A DNA stretch of 64,000 bases. It comes from Pseudodonghicola flavimaris (GTDB lineage: Bacteria > Pseudomonadota > Alphaproteobacteria > Rhodobacterales > Rhodobacteraceae). Within the stretch, counting starts at the first letter, position 1, and every line of letters starts with the position of its first letter. Positions 9,463 to 18,697 of this stretch are shown one piece after another. The notes beneath the pieces are model-generated. The model saw only the letters and a list, made by a program, of their open reading frames with translations, did not search any database and had not been told where the DNA came from. The position numbers and the translations under genes are program-made. The stretch is taken from assembly GCF_030164425.1 (NCBI RefSeq), contig NZ_JASNJD010000009.1:1-64000 (forward strand), written 5' to 3'.

Positions 9463-9852
9463 GGTTCCCCCGCACACGCGGGGATAGACCCTCACGACCG
9501 CGTATCCGTCGCTTCCCCAGATCGGTTCCCCCGCACACGCGGGGATAGACCCTGCCGGCTCCCTGCGCGGCGGCAAGATGGTCTGGTTCCCCCGCACACG
9601 CGGGGATAGACCTTTCGGCGGCATGTCGAAACGGCGCGTGGTCGAGGTTCCCCCGCACACGCGGGGATAGACCCCGACGAGATCGCAGCCCTGCGCGCAG
9701 AAATTGGGTTCCCCCGCACACGCGGGGATAGACCCTTGGCGATGCTCATGCCCGCCAGACCGGCCAGGGTTCCCCCGCACACGCGGGGATAGACCTCAGG
9801 CGGCGCGGGTGGCAAAGCGTCTCGCCGAGGTTCCCCCGCACACGCGGGGATA
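9463..9852 (+). CRISPR. CRISPR array, type I-E-like repeat, 7 repeats and 6 spacers
   Basis: Repeats start at 9463, 9524, 9585, 9646, 9707, 9768 and 9829, an exact 61-base period. The conserved 28 bases begin GGTTCCCCCGCACA and end CGCGGGGATAGACC, with a short palindromic stem CCCCGC/GCGGGG; this resembles the E. coli type I-E repeat. The first six copies are identical; the seventh diverges after GGGGATA, as expected for the leader-distal end. All six spacers are 33 bases (32 if a 29-base repeat is used). There are no cas genes anywhere in the window, so this is an orphan array. Confidence 0.97.
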
Positions 9853-9944
9853 ACGTGGTGAGGCGTCATGTGTGGGGCGAGGCCGGGCAGGGGCCGGACC
9901 GGATCGGGGAGATGGGTCGCCGAAGCGGTCCGGGCGCTTCGCCG

Positions 9945-10683
9945 TTACATCATCTGCACGGTCGGGCGCATCAGGATCTCGCTGATATCGACATCTTCGG
10001 GCTGGCTCACCGCATAGATCACGCCGCGGGCGAAGCTGTCTGCCGGGATCGCCGACTGGTCGTAGAACTCCGCCATGCCCTTCTGGATGTCCTCCGAACG
10101 GATCGATTGGACCAGTTCGGTGGCGATGGCGCCGGGCGACAGGACGGTGACGCGGCCGCCCCAGTCCTTCACCTCCTGGCGCAGCGATTCCGCGATCGCG
10201 CGCACCCCGAATTTCGTCGCGCTGTAGACGGCGCCGATCGGCGTGCAGACATGCCCGGCGACCGAGGAGACGAAGATGTTCTGGCCCGAGCCCTGTGCCT
10301 TCATGATCGGCAGAACCGCCCCGAGGCCGTAAAGCACGCCTTTCAGGTTCACGTCGATGCACTGGTCCCATTCATCATGGCGGTTTTCCACCAGCGGGGC
10401 AAAAGGGCATCACGCCGGCATTGTGCAGCATCACGTCGATCCGGCCATAGGTGTCGCGGGTGGCGGTCACGAAGGCTGCCAGCGCCTCCCGGTCGGTGAC
10501 GTCGACCTGCGCGGCAAAGGCGTTGTCGGCGCCGAGCTCTTCCACCAGCGCGTCCAGCTTGTCCTTGCGGCGGGCGCCCAGGGCGACCTTGGCGCCGGCC
10601 CGAACCAGATAGCGGGCGGTCTCCGCCCCCAGACCGGAACTGGCACCGGTGACTACGACGATCTTGCCCTCTACGTTTTCCAT
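9945..10683 (-). pseudogene. Short-chain dehydrogenase/reductase with a frameshift
   Basis: Two frames together form one SDR of about 245 residues. The N-terminal part starts MENVEGKIVVVTGASSGLG (cofactor motif) and runs to HNAGVMPF. The C-terminal part continues ENRHDEWDQCIDVNLKGVLY with the active-site SSVAG and YSATKFG. The frames switch at the run AAAA at 10401-10404; removing one A restores MPFAPLVENRHDEW, the expected family sequence. Either the gene is inactive or the base is a sequencing error. It lies just downstream of the CRISPR array on the opposite strand. Confidence 0.8.
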
Positions 10684-10933
10684 CTGCAAATCCTTCTGTT
10701 TCTGGCGTCGATCCGCGCGCGGTGGGCCTGTGGCGCGCGGGCCGCGATCGGATCGCTGGGACAAAGGTAAGGACGATACATCGTCGGACTATGGCGCGCG
10801 GGCTCATGACCGGCATGACCGCAGGGACATAAACGGGGCCGATGTGCTATGCTGTCAGAACGCACCGCGGGTGTGCGCGGTTGTCCGGCGCCCCCTGGGG
10901 AAACGCGCGGGCGAAACTGCTTCCGCCCGCCCC

Positions 10934-10964
10934 TTGACCTTCCGGCGGCTGGAAACCCTACATG
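10934..10964 (+). promoter_or_regulatory. MerR/CueR-type promoter-operator for the copper ATPase gene
   Basis: TTGACC (10934-10939) and TACATG (10959-10964) are separated by 19 bases, the over-long spacer characteristic of MerR-family activators. The spacer carries the dyad CCTTCC-GGCGGC-TGGAAACC, close to the CueR/copper operator pattern (CCTTCC...GGAAGG). It lies 38 bases before the ATPase start. No cueR gene is in the window; the one MerR gene (26402-26794) is of another type. Confidence 0.7.
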
Positions 10965-11001
10965 TCTGGTCCAACCTCCCAGGGGAAGAAAAGGACAGAT
11001 C

Positions 11002-13457
11002 ATGGCCGACACAGACGCCCATCCTCACCAGCATCCGGCAGGGACGATCACCCGCGACCCTGTCTGCGGCATGATCGTCGACCCGGCGGAGGGGACACCT
11101 GCGGCAGAGCACGAGGGTCAGGCCTATCACTTCTGTTCGGACCGCTGCCGGGAGAAATTCGTATCGGATCCCGAGGCGTATCGCAGCGCAACGGATCCGG
11201 TCTGCGGCATGTCGGTGGAACGGGCCACTGCAGAGCATGTGACCGATCACGAGGGGCAGCGGCTCTATTTCTGTTCCGCCGGCTGCCAGGCGCGGTTCGA
11301 GGCGGAACCGGAGGCCTATGTGGGCGCGCGGCCGGCGCTGAAGCCGGGCGGGACCAGATATACCTGCCCGATGCATCCGGAGATCATCCGCGATCGTCCC
11401 GGCGCCTGCCCGAAATGCGGCATGGCACTGGAGCCGATGACACCCTCGGCCGACAGTGGACCCAATCCGGAGTTCGTCGATTTCAAGCGCCGGCTGTGGA
11501 TCACCGCGCCGCTGGCGCTGGCTGTTTTCGTCCTCGAGATGGGCGCGCATCTGGGCATACCCTTCGCGGATTGGATCGGTCATCCGGCCTTTGGCTGGCT
11601 GCAGTTCGCGCTGGCGACGCCGGTGGTCTGGATCTGCCGGCCGTTCTTTCGGCGGGGCTGGACCTCGATCGTGACCCGGTCGCCCAACATGTGGACGCTG
11701 ATCGCGCTCGGCACCGGGGCGGCCTATCTGTTTTCCCTCGTCTCGCTGATGGCACCGGGACTGCTGCCGGCGCAGATGGCCGACGGGATGGGGATGACGC
11801 CGGTCTATTTCGAAGCGACCGCGGTGATCCTGGTGCTGGTCCTGATCGGCCAGGTCATGGAACTGGCGGCGCGGGAACGCACCGGGGACGCGATCCGCGC
11901 ACTGATGGACCTCGCCCCCAAGACGGCGCGCCGGGTCCGCGACGGTGTGGAGGAGGACGTGGAACTGGACCGGCTGCAATCCGGTGACATCCTGCGGGTC
12001 CGCCCGGGCGAGGCCGTTCCGGTGGAGGGGCGGTGACCGATGGGCGGTCTGCGGCCGACGAGAGCATGATCACCGGCGAGCCGGTGCCGGTCGAGAAGGT
12101 CGCCGGCGACGAGGTGACCGGCGGTACGCTGAACAAGTCGGGCAGCTTCCTGATGGAGGCGCAGAACGTGGGGGAGGACACCACGCTGAGCCGGATCGTG
12201 CGGATGGTGGCCTCGGCCCAGCGGTCGCGCGCGCCGGTCCAGGCGATGGCCGACCGGGTGGCCGAATATTTCGTGCCGGCGGTGGTGGCCTGCGCCCTGC
12301 TGGCATTCATCGGCTGGTGGGCGTTCGGGCCCTCCCCGGCGCTGAGCTATGCTTTCGTCGCGGCGGTTTCGGTGCTGATCATCGCCTGCCCCTGCGCGCT
12401 GGGGCTTGCCACGCCGATGTCGATCATGGTGGCCACCGGGCGGGGTGCCAATGCCGGGGTTCTGATCCGCGATGCGGAGGCGCTGGAACGCTTTGCCGGG
12501 GTGCAGGCGCTGATCGTCGACAAGACCGGCACGCTGACGGAGGGGCGGCCGACGCTGACCGATGCCGACCCGTCGGAGGGGGGCGACGCGGTGACGCTGC
12601 TGTCCCTTGCCGCGTCGCTGGAACGGGGATCGGAACACCCGCTGGCCGAGGCGATCGTCGCCGGGGCGCAGGAACGGGGGGCCCCGGCGGTCCCGGCCAC
12701 TGATTTCGAGGCGGTGACCGGCAAGGGCGTGACCGGTGTGGTCGACGGGCGCAGGGTGGCGTTGGGCAACCTCGCGCTGATGGCGGACCTCGGGGTCGAC
12801 GCGGAGCATATGGCGGCGCGGGCACATCTGCTTCAGACGGAGGGCAAGACCGTGATGTTCGTCGCCGTGGACGGCCGGCCGGCGGGGCTCGTCGCCGTGG
12901 CCGACCGGATCAAGGACACGACGCCGGCGGCGATCCGGGCGCTGCACCGCTCGGGTCTGCGGATCATCATGGCCACGGGCGATGCCCGGCCGACGGCGCA
13001 GGCCGTCGCGAAGGCGCTGGAGATCGACGAGATTCATGCCGAGGTGAGTCCCGAGGACAAGAACGCGCTGGTCCGGACGCTGAAGCAACAGGGGCTGTCG
13101 GTGGCGATGGCGGGGGACGGGGTGAATGACGCCCCGGCACTGGCAGCGGCGGATGTCGGGATCGCCATGGGCACCGGCGCCGACGTCGCGGTGGAAAGTG
13201 CAGGCATCACGCTGGTCAAGGGCGATCTGGGCGGCATTGTCCGGGCGCGCCGGCTGGCAGAGGCGACGATGCGCAACATTCGCCAGAACCTGTTCTTCGC
13301 CTTCGTCTACAACACGGCGGGTGTGCCGATCGCGGCAGGCGTTCTCTATCCGGTTCTGGGCGTGCTCCTGTCGCCGGTGGTGGCGGCGGCGGCGATGAGC
13401 CTTTCCTCGGTCTCCGTCATCGGCAACGCGCTGCGGCTGCGCGCCCAGAGACTGTGA
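11002..13457 (+). pseudogene. copA: Copper-translocating P-type ATPase, split by a frameshift
   Basis: Two frames give one P1B ATPase of about 818 residues. Part 1 (11002-12036) has two YHS domains (about 19-60 and 66-107), a heavy-metal-binding YTCPMHPEI...CPKCGM motif (120-141) and the first membrane helices. Part 2 (12033-13457) has MITGEP, the metal-site CPC (in [12 protein letters not shown]), the phosphorylation site [17 protein letters not shown] and GDGVNDAPA. Part 1 ends EAVPVEGR-stop where the family continues VTDGRS; one lost G near 12033 explains it. The second frame opens with GTG overlapping the TGA of the first (GTGA), so coupled translation as two chains is conceivable. Confidence 0.85.
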
Positions 13458-13490
13458 CCCCGGAGGTTGTGAGCTCAGCCGTGCGCCGGC

Positions 13491-14810
13491 TCAGAAACGC
13501 GTTGCCCATTTCGGGTGGGCGTCGTCGATGATCAGCGGATGCCGATGGCGCCGCTGACCCTTCAGGTGTGGGTGGTCCGGTGGCAGGTTGTCATGCGTGT
13601 GCTCGACCTCCCGCGTGTCACCGGCGGGCCAGAGCCGTAGCGTGGCGACAAGGCCCGCTGCCGCGACGGCGGCCAGCAGGACGAGCGCCCAGGTGGGGCC
13701 GAACCGCGTCATCAGCCAGCCGGACAGCGGGTAACAGATCAGCCAACAGGCATGGGAGAGCGCGAACTGGGCGGCGAAGACGGCGGGCCGGTCCTGGGGA
13801 TGAGCCGACCGGCGCAGCAGCCGGCCGGAAGGGGTGAGCACGGCGGAATAGCCCAGGCCGATCACCGCCCAGCCTGCCAGCAGCCCGGCCCAGGACAGAC
13901 CAGGGCCCGCGGACACCCCGGCGAGGGCGAGCAGCGCCACGATCATCAGCCCGGCACCGCTGAGCATCACCGGGCGGTCCGGCAGCTTGTCCAGCAGGCG
14001 CGGGAGCAGCAGCGCCGCAGCCATGGACCCGGCCCCGAAGGCGAACATCGTCCAGGCCAGGGCGCTGTCCGACAGGCCGAGCTGGCTGCGCACCAGAACC
14101 ACGGAGTTCACCAGCACCATCGCGCCGGCGGCTGCGGCCGCGAGGTTCAGGGCGAGCAGCCCGCGCAGCCGCGGCGTGGCTAGGTAGATGCGGCTTCCCC
14201 GCGTGGTGCGATCATAGACGCCGCGCGCCGGGGCCGGTGCCGGTCCCGGCAGCAGGACCGAGACCACCAGTAGCGCGGAGCCGAGGAAGCCGGCGACCGT
14301 CCCGAAAAAGAGCGCATTGTAGCTCATCACCGCGAGGAGCAGCGCCGCGAGTGTCGGGCTGGCGATGTTTTCGAGGTCATAGGCCAGCCGCGAGAGCGAC
14401 AGGGCGCGGGTGTATCGCGCCTCTTCCGGCAGGACATCGGGGATGGTCGCCTGAAATGTCGGGGTGAAGGCGGCGGAGGCCGATTGTAGAAGGAAGATCA
14501 GAAGATAGATCTGCCAGACCTCCGTCACGAAAGGCAGCGCCAGGGCGCAGGCCGCGCGCAGCAGGTCGAGCGATACCAGAAAGGCGCGCCGGTTGACCCG
14601 GCCGGCAAAGGCGCCGGCCACCGGGGCGATCCCCACATAGGCCAGCATCTTGATGGTGAAGACGGTGCCCAGCACCATCGCCGCGCCTTCGCCGGCGAGG
14701 TCGTAGGCCAGCAGCCCCAGCGCGACGGTGGCCAGCCCGGTTCCCAGAAGCGCGACGATCTGCGCGAGGAAGAGGTGTCGGTATGTTCGATCGGCGAGAA
14801 TGCTCAGCAT
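13491..14810 (-). CDS. Major facilitator superfamily transporter
   Basis: A 439-residue polytopic membrane protein with the usual 12 hydrophobic segments, starting MLSILADRTYRHLFLAQIVA. It resembles the MFS_3/EntS-like exporter group, with a cytoplasmic loop in the middle and a His-rich tail (EHTHDNLPPDHPHLKGQ, HRHP) that could bind metal. The long frame upstream of 14810 is low-complexity and lacks a start context, so 14810 is chosen. It sits between copA and the cytochrome/oxidase operon and may belong to the copper response; the substrate is unknown. Confidence 0.83.
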   Translation of the reverse strand: MLSILADRTYRHLFLAQIVALLGTGLATVALGLLAYDLAGEGAAMVLGTVFTIKMLAYVGIAPVAGAFAGRVNRRAFLVSLDLLRAACALALPFVTEVWQIYLLIFLLQSASAAFTPTFQATIPDVLPEEARYTRALSLSRLAYDLENIASPTLAALLLAVMSYNALFFGTVAGFLGSALLVVSVLLPGPAPAPARGVYDRTTRGSRIYLATPRLRGLLALNLAAAAAGAMVLVNSVVLVRSQLGLSDSALAWTMFAFGAGSMAAALLLPRLLDKLPDRPVMLSGAGLMIVALLALAGVSAGPGLSWAGLLAGWAVIGLGYSAVLTPSGRLLRRSAHPQDRPAVFAAQFALSHACWLICYPLSGWLMTRFGPTWALVLLAAVAAAGLVATLRLWPAGDTREVEHTHDNLPPDHPHLKGQRRHRHPLIIDDAHPKWATRF

Positions 14811-15134
14811 CTGGGGCGGGATCCGGGGGCAGGGCGTTGTTGTGCGTTCCGATAACCTTGGCAGTCGCGTGGCCGGATTGCGAGAGGCCAATCCGCCTGT
14901 ACCTTTTGTCGGTCGGGCCGGCGGCGCCCCCCGCGGGGTCACGATGTTGCGAGGGGGGCGGGTGAACGCTCCGGGTCCGTGGGGCGGCCCCGGGGTATCT
15001 GCCTGTGTGGCAAGGAGAATGGGCGCCATTCAGGGAGCTGGCCAGGAGGTGCGGGGACTGCGGGATCGTGTGACTGGGCGGATTGACCCCGGGGGCCGAG
15101 CGGCGGCATAGTTGTGGCCAGAACTGGAGGTTTC
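14811..15134. promoter_or_regulatory. Divergent intergenic region before the copper-oxidase operon
   Basis: About 320 bases without a gene. On the + strand TTGACC (15083-15088), 18 bases and CATAGT (15107-15112) form a promoter whose expected transcription start (about 15119) precedes the GTG at 15135. I did not see a copper-type operator for the leftward MFS gene. Confidence 0.45.
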
Positions 15135-15467
15135 GTGCAGCGCATTCTTGCCGTCCTGATGCTGGTCCTTGCGGCCTGGGTGTCGCTTCCCGGGAGCGTT
15201 CGGGCGCATGAGCCGTCGCATGGGACGATGCCCCATGCCTCTGCCTGCCCGGAGTGCCCGGAGATGGCGGCGGCCCCGCAGCAGGACATGCACCGGGGCG
15301 GTGGCCATGATTGCCAGCATGGTGCTGCCTGCATCGGGTTTCTGCTGCCTGCCCCGGACATGACCGTTGCGCCCGCCCGTCGGGTGGCGCGCCTTGTTCA
15401 GGCCGATCAGCCGCGGTCGCTGTCATCGGCTTCGGTCCGGCAGGACCTGCCGCCTCCCCGCACCTGA
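15135..15467 (+). CDS. Exported Cys/His/Met-rich small protein
   Basis: A 110-residue protein with a signal peptide (M/V-QRILAVLMLVLAAWVSLPG, cut near VRA-HE). The mature region is packed with potential copper ligands: HEPSHGTMPHA, CPECPEM, MHRGGGHDCQH and CIGF. It looks like the small periplasmic proteins found next to copper oxidases, though I cannot name a family. GTG at 15135 is preferred over GTG at 15114 because CTGGAGG is placed just before it and the predicted transcript starts after 15114. First gene of a probable five-gene operon. Confidence 0.65.
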   Translation: MQRILAVLMLVLAAWVSLPGSVRAHEPSHGTMPHASACPECPEMAAAPQQDMHRGGGHDCQHGAACIGFLLPAPDMTVAPARRVARLVQADQPRSLSSASVRQDLPPPRT

Positions 15468-15549
15468 CGTCATCGCAGACTGGCCGCGCGGAGCGTTTCG
15501 CGCCGATGACACCTGCCCGACCGAGATGTCGCGCATCAGGACAAGACCC

Positions 15550-15990
15550 ATGAACAAATTGATCCCGGCTGCCGTGGCAGCCCTCGCCCTTGCGGGTGGC
15601 GCCTACTATCTGACCCGCCCGTCCCACGCCACTTCCGGCCCTGTCGACCGGGCCGCGCCCGCGGAGGGCGACGCCATCGTCTCGATCATCCTGCCGGGGG
15701 CGCTCAGTTCCGGGGCCAGCCTCGGCCAGCGCGCCTTCGATGCGAAATGCGCCGCCTGTCACGGTCAGAACGCGACCGGAAAGATGGGTTTCGGCCCGCC
15801 GCTGGTGCATCGGATCTACGAGCCGTCGCATCATGCGGACATGTCGTTCCAGATGGCGGTGCAGAACGGTGTGCGGTCGCATCACTGGAAATTCGGCGAC
15901 ATGCCGCCGCAGAGCGGGCTGACCCGGGCGGATGTCATCGGCATCGTCGCCTATGTGCGCGAACTGCAACGCGCCAACGGGATCGAGTGA
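15550..15990 (+). CDS. Periplasmic c-type cytochrome, single heme
   Basis: A 146-residue protein with an N-terminal signal/anchor (about 1-20) and one heme-binding CAACH (Cys67-His71), followed by GFGPPLVHRIYEPSHH and a methionine-containing region GDMPPQSGL that can supply the sixth ligand. It has the class I cytochrome c layout. Its stop is 1 base before the multicopper oxidase start, so the two are translationally linked. It is a plausible electron partner for the oxidase. Confidence 0.85.
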   Translation: MNKLIPAAVAALALAGGAYYLTRPSHATSGPVDRAAPAEGDAIVSIILPGALSSGASLGQRAFDAKCAACHGQNATGKMGFGPPLVHRIYEPSHHADMSFQMAVQNGVRSHHWKFGDMPPQSGLTRADVIGIVAYVRELQRANGIE

Positions 15991-15991
15991 C

Positions 15992-17383
15992 ATGACGGTC
16001 AGGGTGACAAGACGCGCCTTCGGCACCGGGGCGATGGCCGCGGCGGCCCTGGGGGCGACGCAGCTGCGCGCGGCGGCGCCCACCGCGCTCACCGCCCGGG
16101 TGTCGACCGCGCAGATCGCGCCCCGGGGATATCCCGCGACCGAAGTCTGGAGCTATGACGGCGGGCTGCCCGGTCCGGTTCTGCGTGTGCCGCAGGGCGG
16201 GCGTCTCCGCCGGCGGCTGGTGAACGATCTGCCGGTGCCGACATCTGTCCATTGGCATGGTATCCGCATCGACAACGCGATGGACGGGGTCGCCGGACTG
16301 ACGCAACAGCCGGTGCCCCCAGGGGCGACCTTCGACTATGACTTCGCGGTGCCCGATGCGGGGACCTTCTGGTATCACGCGCACACCAATTCGATGGAGC
16401 AGGTCGCGCGCGGCCTTGCCGGGGCGCTGATCGTGGAGGAGGCGGAACCGCCGGAGGTCGACCGCGACGAGGTGGTCCTGCTCGACGACTGGCTGCTCGA
16501 TCCCGCGGATGCGCAACTGATGACCCCGTTCGGACATCCGATGAGCCTGAGCCATGCCGGGCGCACCGGCAATCTGCTCGGGGCGAACGGCAGCTATGAC
16601 TGCGTCCTGCCGGTGCGTCGGCACGAACGGCTGCGCCTGCGGCTGATCAACGGGGCCAATGCGCGGATATTCGTTCTGCGGCTGCGCGGGATGAACGGCT
16701 GGACCGCGGCGCTGGACGGGATGCCGCTGCCAGGGCCTGAGCCGGTCACGGGGGAGATGATCCTCGCGCCGGCGCAGCGCCTCGATCTGATCGTCGATGT
16801 CACGGCTGAGACGGGGGAGGCGGCGGCGCTGCTGCATCTGGAGAGGGATGGCAGCACCCAGCCGCTGATGCGATTGCCGGTCGCCGGCACTGCCGCCGTC
16901 CGCGCGCGTGAGGCGCCTGCCGCGTTGCCGCCGAACCCGCGGATGGCGGTGAGCGGGCTCGACACGGCGCGCCGGCTGGAGATGGCGATGGAAGGCGGCG
17001 CGATGGCGGGGCTGGTCTCGGCCCGTTTCGAGGGGCGGGACATGGGCTTTCGCGACCTGGCCCGGCGGGGGCAGTTCTGGGCCCTGGCCGGGCAGGTGGG
17101 GATGACCGACGCGCCCTTTGCCCGCCTGGATCGCGGCGAGACGGTGCGCCTGAAGCTGACCAATTCGACCGTCTTTGCCCATGCGATGCACCTGCACGGG
17201 ATGCATTTCCGCGAGGTGCGGGGCGATGGCAGCCTCGGGCCCCTGCGTGACACGATCGTCAGCGTGCCGGATGAGCCGCTGGAAATCGCCTTCGTCGCCG
17301 ACAATCCCGGCCGGTGGCTGTTTCACTGCCATATGCTGGCCCACGCCGCCGCGGGCATGACCACATGGATCGAGGTCGCGTGA
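15992..17383 (+). CDS. Multicopper oxidase with Tat signal
   Basis: The 463-residue periplasmic oxidase couples oxidation of a substrate, often Cu(I), to reduction of O2 to water. It has a twin-arginine signal (TRRAFGTGAM, 6-15) and all copper-ligand motifs: HWHG (87-90), WYHAHT (127-132), HAMHLHGMHF (397-406) and HCHMLAHAAAGM (445-456), the last holding the type 1 Cys446, His451 and Met456. The length suits a three-domain CueO/laccase-like enzyme without the Met-rich insert of CueO. Neighbours on both sides are cytochromes c, which is unusual and may mean coupling to the respiratory chain. Confidence 0.92.
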   Translation: MTVRVTRRAFGTGAMAAAALGATQLRAAAPTALTARVSTAQIAPRGYPATEVWSYDGGLPGPVLRVPQGGRLRRRLVNDLPVPTSVHWHGIRIDNAMDGVAGLTQQPVPPGATFDYDFAVPDAGTFWYHAHTNSMEQVARGLAGALIVEEAEPPEVDRDEVVLLDDWLLDPADAQLMTPFGHPMSLSHAGRTGNLLGANGSYDCVLPVRRHERLRLRLINGANARIFVLRLRGMNGWTAALDGMPLPGPEPVTGEMILAPAQRLDLIVDVTAETGEAAALLHLERDGSTQPLMRLPVAGTAAVRAREAPAALPPNPRMAVSGLDTARRLEMAMEGGAMAGLVSARFEGRDMGFRDLARRGQFWALAGQVGMTDAPFARLDRGETVRLKLTNSTVFAHAMHLHGMHFREVRGDGSLGPLRDTIVSVPDEPLEIAFVADNPGRWLFHCHMLAHAAAGMTTWIEVA

Positions 17384-17426
17384 CGCGCGGCCTTTCCCTG
17401 CACCCTCAACAGAAAGGACCCCGAGA

Positions 17427-17858
17427 ATGACGAAACGCATCGCCATGGCCCTGATCCTTGCCGGCACGGCCGCTTTTGCCCACGGCGGCGTGCAGAACCC
17501 CGATGTGAAGACCCGGATGATGGGCATGGGGGACCTCGCCCGGCAGATGAAACTGATCGGGGGCATGGCCAAGGGAGAGGCCGCCTTCGATGCGGAGGCA
17601 GTCAATACCGCGCTCGCCCGGATGTCAGAGGCGGCCTCGGAGATCCCGTCATTGTTCGAGACGCCGGCCGAGGATCCGCAATCTGAGGCGCTGCCGGTCA
17701 TCTGGGAGGAATTCGCGGGCTTCACCACCCGCGCATCGGAGCTTGAGGCGCTGACGGCGGAGCTTGCGGGATCGGTCACCTCGGAGGCGGAGCTTCGCCC
17801 GGTGATGCAGCAGCTGGGGAAGGCATGCAGAGCCTGTCATGCCACCTTCCGGGAATGA
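17427..17858 (+). CDS. Cytochrome c-prime/c556-type protein
   Basis: A 143-residue protein with a signal peptide (MTKRIAMALILAGTAAFAHGG) and a C-terminal CRACH heme site (Cys134-His138) followed by ATFRE. This is the signature of class II cytochromes c (PF01322), four-helix bundles in the periplasm. It lies 43 bases after the oxidase gene with GAAAGGACCCCGAG as ribosome site, and its stop overlaps the next start (ATGA). The role is probably electron storage or transfer, not proven. Confidence 0.86.
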   Translation: MTKRIAMALILAGTAAFAHGGVQNPDVKTRMMGMGDLARQMKLIGGMAKGEAAFDAEAVNTALARMSEAASEIPSLFETPAEDPQSEALPVIWEEFAGFTTRASELEALTAELAGSVTSEAELRPVMQQLGKACRACHATFRE

Positions 17859-18283
17859 GGGCCGCTCTGATCACGGTGCTCTGCGCCGCGACGGCGGCAC
17901 AGGCAGAGCATATGTTCCAGGGCCGCGATCCGGCGTCCGGTGCCGCGCTTTACGCAGAGCATTGTGCCAGCTGTCATGGCGCGGAACTGGAGGGGCAGCC
18001 GGGCTGGAGGTCGCCTGGGCCCGACGGGGTGCCGCCGGCACCGCCGCATGACGAAAGCGGGCACACCTGGCACCACGCGACGCCGCTGCTGCTGGACTAC
18101 ACCCTCAAAGGCGGGCAGGCGGCGCTGGAGGCGCGTGGGGTGACCGGCTTTGTCAGCGGGATGCCGGGGTTCGAAGGCGTTCTCACCGAAGCTCAGGCGC
18201 TCGATATCCTGGCGTTTATCCGGTCAACATGGTCCCGGCGCGCCCGGGAAGTTCAGCGCCTGCGCACACATGGGGAGCCGTGA
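17855..18283 (+). CDS. Periplasmic class I c-type cytochrome
   Basis: A 142-residue protein with signal peptide MRAALITVLCAATAAQA and heme site CASCH (Cys37-His41). The downstream segment GFVSGMPGFEGVLTEAQ supplies the expected methionine ligand, and the last helix is typical (LDILAFIRSTW). The ATG at 17855 overlaps the stop of the previous gene in ATGA, so translation is coupled. It is the last gene of the oxidase operon. Confidence 0.86.
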   Translation: MRAALITVLCAATAAQAEHMFQGRDPASGAALYAEHCASCHGAELEGQPGWRSPGPDGVPPAPPHDESGHTWHHATPLLLDYTLKGGQAALEARGVTGFVSGMPGFEGVLTEAQALDILAFIRSTWSRRAREVQRLRTHGEP

Positions 18284-18325
18284 GCCCGGCGAGGCCTTGA
18301 TCCCCGGCGGCGCCGGCGCCGCGGT

Positions 18326-18640
18326 TCAGGAGGTCAGCAGCTTTTTCCGGGCGGCGTAATCCTCGGCATCGATCTCGCCGCGGGCCAGGCGCATATCGAG
18401 CTCGGCGAGCGCGCTGTTGTCCGAACTGGCGGCGGGCGATTGCGTCTCCAGCCGCCGTACCAGCCAGATCACACCGGCGACGATCAGGCCAAGGACGATC
18501 AGCCAGAGCACCGGGCCGAATATCATGCCGAGCCCGCCGCCATAGCCCCAGCCCATCATGTGATCGTATCCGTGATATCCGTCCGCATCGGCCAGGGCGG
18601 GCTGGGCCAGGGCGGCCAGGAGCAGCGTAAGGCGTTTCAT
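18326..18640 (-). CDS. SHOCT-domain membrane protein
   Basis: A 104-residue protein: an N-terminal signal-like segment (MKRLTLLLAALAQPALA), a His/Gly/Met-rich stretch (GYHGYDHMMGWGYGGG), one transmembrane helix (about 40-62) and a C-terminal SHOCT motif (LAELDMRLARGEIDAEDYAARKKLL). Such proteins often accompany copper and heavy-metal genes, and the HMM-rich stretch fits. It is convergent with the cytochrome operon and has an FNR-like box upstream. Confidence 0.8.
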   Translation of the reverse strand: MKRLTLLLAALAQPALADADGYHGYDHMMGWGYGGGLGMIFGPVLWLIVLGLIVAGVIWLVRRLETQSPAASSDNSALAELDMRLARGEIDAEDYAARKKLLTS

Positions 18641-18697
18641 GGGGGTGTTCCTTTCAGGTTGCGTACCGCCAGTCTCGCCTGCAATGACGTAGGGTCA

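Noticed and set aside
9443-9869. Open frames on the minus strand across the CRISPR array, reading repeated IPACAGEP, YPRVCGGT and SPRVRGN
   Set aside because: They are translations of the 28-base repeat in three frames; the 61-base period rotates the frame. This is a well-known false-protein artefact of type I-E arrays.
12033-13457. Second half of the copper ATPase as a complete separate gene
   Set aside because: It lacks the first membrane helices and most of the actuator domain, and its sequence continues directly from the upstream frame, so one interrupted gene is the better reading.
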